In this document: positions 61,114 through 64,000 of the stretch, one piece after another
How positions within the stretch are numbered: position 1 is the stretch's first letter
How the letters are laid out: each line of letters opens with the position of its first letter
Assembly: GCA_022770525.1 (NCBI GenBank)
Contig: JALEHN010000104.1
Coordinates: forward strand, 1-64,000
Source: Clostridiales bacterium
GTDB lineage: Bacteria > Bacillota > Clostridia > Lachnospirales > Lachnospiraceae
Length of the DNA: 64,000 bases
Direction of reading: 5' to 3'
Made by a program: the position numbers and the translations under genes
The notes under the pieces: generated by a model
Told to the model about the DNA's origin: nothing
The model's input: only the letters and a program-made list of their open reading frames with translations
The model's database searches: none

Positions 61114-61614
61114 ATGGATATTGATAAGATTATACAGTTGATTGACAAGGTATCTGAGTCTTCAATTTCAAATATTAATATTGAAGAAGGGTCATTAAAA
61201 ATCAGCATTGAAAAGAAGCAGGGTGTCGTGACAGCGTTCACAGAGCCTGTTCTGGCTGCACCTCAGACAGTTCAGATAGCACAGGCACCACAGGCTTTTG
61301 CTGCGGCAGTGCCTTCAGAAACTGCCCTAAAGGCACAAACCCCTGGTGTTAAAGACCCGGCAGAGGAAGATGATGAAGATACAAGATTTATTACATCACC
61401 GATCGTCGGCGTTTTTTACGCAGCGCCAAGCCCTGATGCCAAACCTTATGTACAGGTTGGTGACACAGTTAAAAAAGGACAGGTTGTCGGTATTGTCGAA
61501 GCAATGAAGCTGATGAATGAGATTGAAAGTGAAGAAGACGGCGTCATCACACGGATTCTTGTTGAAAATCAGTCAGCAGTTGAATACGGACAGCCGCTGT
61601 TTAAGATTAAATAA
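61114..61614 (+). CDS. accB: biotin carboxyl carrier protein of acetyl-CoA carboxylase
   Basis: Carries CO2 as carboxybiotin between AccC and AccAD; 166 residues. N-terminal helix (MDIDKIIQLIDKVSE), Ala/Pro-rich flexible linker (residues 45-85), and C-terminal biotinyl domain with the target Lys near residue 132 in VEAMKLMNEIE and the thumb segment before it. GGAGTG precedes ATG 61114. It lies between fabF and fabZ. Confidence 0.95.
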   Translation: MDIDKIIQLIDKVSESSISNINIEEGSLKISIEKKQGVVTAFTEPVLAAPQTVQIAQAPQAFAAAVPSETALKAQTPGVKDPAEEDDEDTRFITSPIVGVFYAAPSPDAKPYVQVGDTVKKGQVVGIVEAMKLMNEIESEEDGVITRILVENQSAVEYGQPLFKIK

Positions 61615-61636
61615 ACATTGCGGGAGATCATTGATT

Positions 61637-62068
61637 ATGACAGAACTTGGAATTAAAGATATTATGAACATTATACCGCACCGTCAGCCATTTCTTCTGG
61701 TTGACAGAGCACAGATTCTTGAACCGGGCAAAAAGGCCGTGGGCTATAAGGCGGTGACATACAATGAGCCGTTTTTCGCGGGCCATTTTCCGGGCGAACC
61801 GGTCATGCCGGGCGTTTTAATCATCGAAGCGATGGCCCAGGTCGGAGCGATTGTCATCTTAAGTCAGGATGAAATGAAAGGAAAACTTGCCTTCTTTGGC
61901 GGCATAAATAAAGCGAAGTTCAGACAGAAGGTCGTACCGGGGACGATGCTTCGAATGGAAGTTGAGATTATCAAACAGAAGGGGCCGATCGGCATCGGAG
62001 CTGCAAAGGCTTACAATCAGGATGATAAACTTGTGGCAGAAGCCGAGCTTACTTTTGCCATTGGTTAA
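61637..62068 (+). CDS. fabZ: 3-hydroxyacyl-ACP dehydratase
   Basis: Dehydrates 3-hydroxyacyl-ACP to trans-2-enoyl-ACP; 143-residue hot-dog protein with [10 protein letters not shown], catalytic His in [11 protein letters not shown] and Glu in LIIEAMAQ. It is FabZ and not the longer isomerising FabA. ATG 61637 follows GGGAGATC; the longer frame from 61517 lies inside accB. It is 11 bases ahead of accC. Confidence 0.95.
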   Translation: MTELGIKDIMNIIPHRQPFLLVDRAQILEPGKKAVGYKAVTYNEPFFAGHFPGEPVMPGVLIIEAMAQVGAIVILSQDEMKGKLAFFGGINKAKFRQKVVPGTMLRMEVEIIKQKGPIGIGAAKAYNQDDKLVAEAELTFAIG

Positions 62069-62079
62069 GAGGTGTTTCT

Positions 62080-63426
62080 ATGATTCGCAAAATATTAATA
62101 GCTAACCGGGGCGAGATTGCTGTGAGAATTATCAGAGCATGCCGCGAACTTAGTATTGCCACTGTTGCTGTTTATTCAACCGCAGATATTGATGCGCTTC
62201 ATACACAGCTTGCGGACGAAGCCGTCTGTATCGGTCCGGCAGCGTCTAGAGACAGCTACCTGAATATGGAAAATATTATCAGTGCCACGATCATCAGCGG
62301 CGCTGATGCGATTCATCCGGGTTTTGGATTCCTTTCTGAAAATACAAAGTTTGTGGAAATGTGTGAGGAATGTAAAATCACATTTATCGGACCATCGGCG
62401 AAGCTGATTCATGCCATGGGCAATAAATCCGAGGCAAGAACGACGATGATGAATGCAGGGGTTCCGGTTGTACCGGGGACAAAAGATCCGGTTTTTGAAG
62501 CCAAAAGAGCGCTTAAGATTGCTAAAGATATCGGATTTCCTGTAATGATTAAGGCATCTTCGGGCGGCGGCGGCAAAGGTATGCGTATATCGGCAGATCC
62601 GTCGGATTTTATTGAGAATTTTAATATGGCTCAATTGGAATCGGTCAACGCCTTTGGTGATAACACGATGTATATCGAAAAGTATATTGAAAATCCCCGG
62701 CATATTGAATTTCAGATTCTTGCCGATAAGTTCGGCAATGTGGTCCATCTTGGCGAACGTGACTGTTCAATTCAGAGAAGACATCAGAAAGTGCTTGAGG
62801 AATCGCCTTCCTGTGCCATTGATGACGATCTGCGAAGGCGGATGGGTGAGACCGCTGTAAGGGCTGCAAAAGCTGTCGGGTATGAAAATGCAGGAACGAT
62901 CGAGTTTTTGCTTGACGCAAACAAAGATTTTTATTTTATGGAAATGAATACAAGAATTCAGGTGGAGCATCCTGTAACGGAAATGGTTACGGATACGGAC
63001 CTGATTAAAGAACAGATCCGCATTGCATCGGGACTGCCCCTTGAATTAAAGCAGGAAGATATTCATGTCAGCGGTCATGCCATTGAATGTCGTATTAATG
63101 CGGAAAATCCTGAAAAGAATTTCAGGCCGTGTCCGGGGTTAATTGAGGATGTTCATATTCCGGGCGGCAACGGTATACGTGTCGATACAGCGATATATCC
63201 GGGGTATGAGATTCCGCCGTATTATGATTCGATGATCGCGAAGCTGATTGTCCGCGGTAAGACAAGAAGCGAGGCTATAGATAAAATGCGCAGTGCCCTC
63301 GGTGAATTTATCATTCAGGGTGTTGATACGAATCTTGATTTTCAGTATGATATTATAAATAATAAAAAGTTTAGAGAAGGAAAAGTCAGTACAAGTTTTA
63401 TAGAAACAATGTATGATGAAGAGTAA
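62080..63426 (+). CDS. accC: biotin carboxylase of acetyl-CoA carboxylase
   Basis: ATP-grasp enzyme that carboxylates biotin on AccB; 448 residues. Motifs: LIANRGEIAVRIIRACRE at the N-terminus, the ATP-binding Gly-rich loop KASSGGGGKGMRI, EKYIENPRHIEFQILAD, catalytic EMNTRIQVEHPVTE, and the C-terminal AccC domain GHAIECRINAENP. AAGAGGTG precedes ATG 62080. It precedes accD by 39 bases. Confidence 0.96.
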   Translation: MIRKILIANRGEIAVRIIRACRELSIATVAVYSTADIDALHTQLADEAVCIGPAASRDSYLNMENIISATIISGADAIHPGFGFLSENTKFVEMCEECKITFIGPSAKLIHAMGNKSEARTTMMNAGVPVVPGTKDPVFEAKRALKIAKDIGFPVMIKASSGGGGKGMRISADPSDFIENFNMAQLESVNAFGDNTMYIEKYIENPRHIEFQILADKFGNVVHLGERDCSIQRRHQKVLEESPSCAIDDDLRRRMGETAVRAAKAVGYENAGTIEFLLDANKDFYFMEMNTRIQVEHPVTEMVTDTDLIKEQIRIASGLPLELKQEDIHVSGHAIECRINAENPEKNFRPCPGLIEDVHIPGGNGIRVDTAIYPGYEIPPYYDSMIAKLIVRGKTRSEAIDKMRSALGEFIIQGVDTNLDFQYDIINNKKFREGKVSTSFIETMYDEE

Positions 63427-63465
63427 TCATTCCGGGATAACCGGAGATGCTGCAGGTGATTTTTA

Positions 63466-64000
63466 ATGCTGAATGGAATGTTTAAAAAGACAAATTACGT
63501 GGCCATTGCCGGTGATTTGCTGAAGAAAAAAGAGACAACTGAAAATGCTTCAAAGACTTTGGAAGAAAAGATTTTGCAGGAAGAGGACAATGAGGAAAAG
63601 CCGACGGTACCGGAAGGTATGTTCGTGAAATGTAAAAAGTGCCGTTCGGTCATTTACACAAAGGATTTGAAGGATAATCTTTATATATGTCCGAAATGCG
63701 GCGTATACCACAGGATAGCTGCCTATGACAGAATACAAATGATTATGGATGAGGATTCATTTGAGGAATGGGATACATCAATGGACACCAAAAATCCGCT
63801 GGACTATCCGGGATATCCCGAAAAAATTGAGCTTCTTCGTGAAGAAACAGGCCTTAATGAAGGTGTTGTTACCGGAAAAGGCACAATTTTCGGAGAAGAA
63901 GCAGTGGCGGCGGTGATGGATGCAAGATTTATGATGGCCAGCATGGGTTTGGTTGTCGGCGAAAAAATCACCCGGGCTGTGGAGAAGGCGACAAAACTGC
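63466..64000 (+). CDS. accD: acetyl-CoA carboxylase carboxyltransferase beta subunit, 3' end cut by window
   Basis: Transfers CO2 from carboxybiotin to acetyl-CoA together with AccA. The 178 visible residues begin MLNGMFKKTNYVAIAG; the zinc finger is CKKCRSVIYTKDL followed by CPKCG, and the start of the carboxyltransferase (crotonase-like) domain follows (DSFEEWD, YPEKIELLREETGLNEGVVT). The frame is open to the last base, so the rest lies outside the window. The ribosome site CAGGTGA lies about 8 bases before ATG 63466. accA probably follows. Confidence 0.93.
   Translation, partial: MLNGMFKKTNYVAIAGDLLKKKETTENASKTLEEKILQEEDNEEKPTVPEGMFVKCKKCRSVIYTKDLKDNLYICPKCGVYHRIAAYDRIQMIMDEDSFEEWDTSMDTKNPLDYPGYPEKIELLREETGLNEGVVTGKGTIFGEEAVAAVMDARFMMASMGLVVGEKITRAVEKATKL

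Overview
This window looks like a chromosomal segment of a Gram-positive anaerobe of the class Clostridia, most probably a Lachnospiraceae-type gut bacterium. The reasons are the modest G+C content, strong AGGAGG ribosome binding sites, TTGAAA/TTGACA-17-TATACT/TATAAT promoters, and oxygen-protection genes typical of anaerobes (rubrerythrin, A-type flavodiiron protein). The gene set also points there: GGGtGRT protein, DUF6472, DUF5685, DUF4428, and a FabK-type fatty acid synthesis operon. No rRNA, tRNA, CRISPR array, phage or intact insertion sequence was seen. Most genes lie on the plus strand.

Layout. 1-4835: folate biosynthesis (folE, HD phosphohydrolase, folP, folB-folK fusion), an adenosine-deaminase-like gene with an altered catalytic motif, and pheA, all tightly packed. 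4846-9900: DUF815 AAA ATPase, Ppx/GppA-HD protein and polyphosphate kinase. 10027-20449: a zinc-ribbon membrane protein, a lone EutH, a 1749-residue surface protein built of GLUG-like repeats, a DUF362-ferredoxin protein, VanZ and an alanine/glycine:Na+ symporter. 20458-24988: rubrerythrin behind a consensus promoter with a PerR-like dyad, a beta-helix acyltransferase-like protein, a CPBP protease, and the NifU-like/GGGtGRT pair. 24997-31507: a truncated Uma2 gene, a histidine phosphatase, a Cys/His-rich YmaF protein behind a long structured leader, a PTS-like membrane protein, two aminoacyl-tRNA deacylases, an MFS transporter and a thioesterase.

31515-38483: an NSS transporter, the flavodiiron protein, and the riboflavin operon ribD-ribE-ribBA-ribH under an FMN riboswitch with its own terminator. 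38545-42477: trpS, an EutQ-like cupin, DUF5685, a DnaJ protein and a membrane protein. 42491-42671: a palindrome-rich intergenic repeat whose last hairpin recurs near 18970. 42714-46307: two membrane sensor proteins (the first a probable pseudokinase) with a LuxR-type response regulator.

46494-55379 is the most unusual block. It holds a zinc-ribbon membrane protein with QFGYG repeats, a receiver-like protein, an SPFH protein with four zinc ribbons, a DUF4428 protein with about 14 GMYGQQ repeats, a YdjG-like zinc-ribbon membrane protein, a TPM-domain protein and a lipoprotein. It resembles the ydjGHI part of the Bacillus PspA envelope-stress operon but lacks PspA. 55477-56453: an acidic membrane protein and a broken ydcF. 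56602-64000: the fatty acid operon acpP-fabK-fabD-fabG-fabF-accB-fabZ-accC-accD (cut by the window end), preceded by a promoter overlapped by a FabT-like palindrome.
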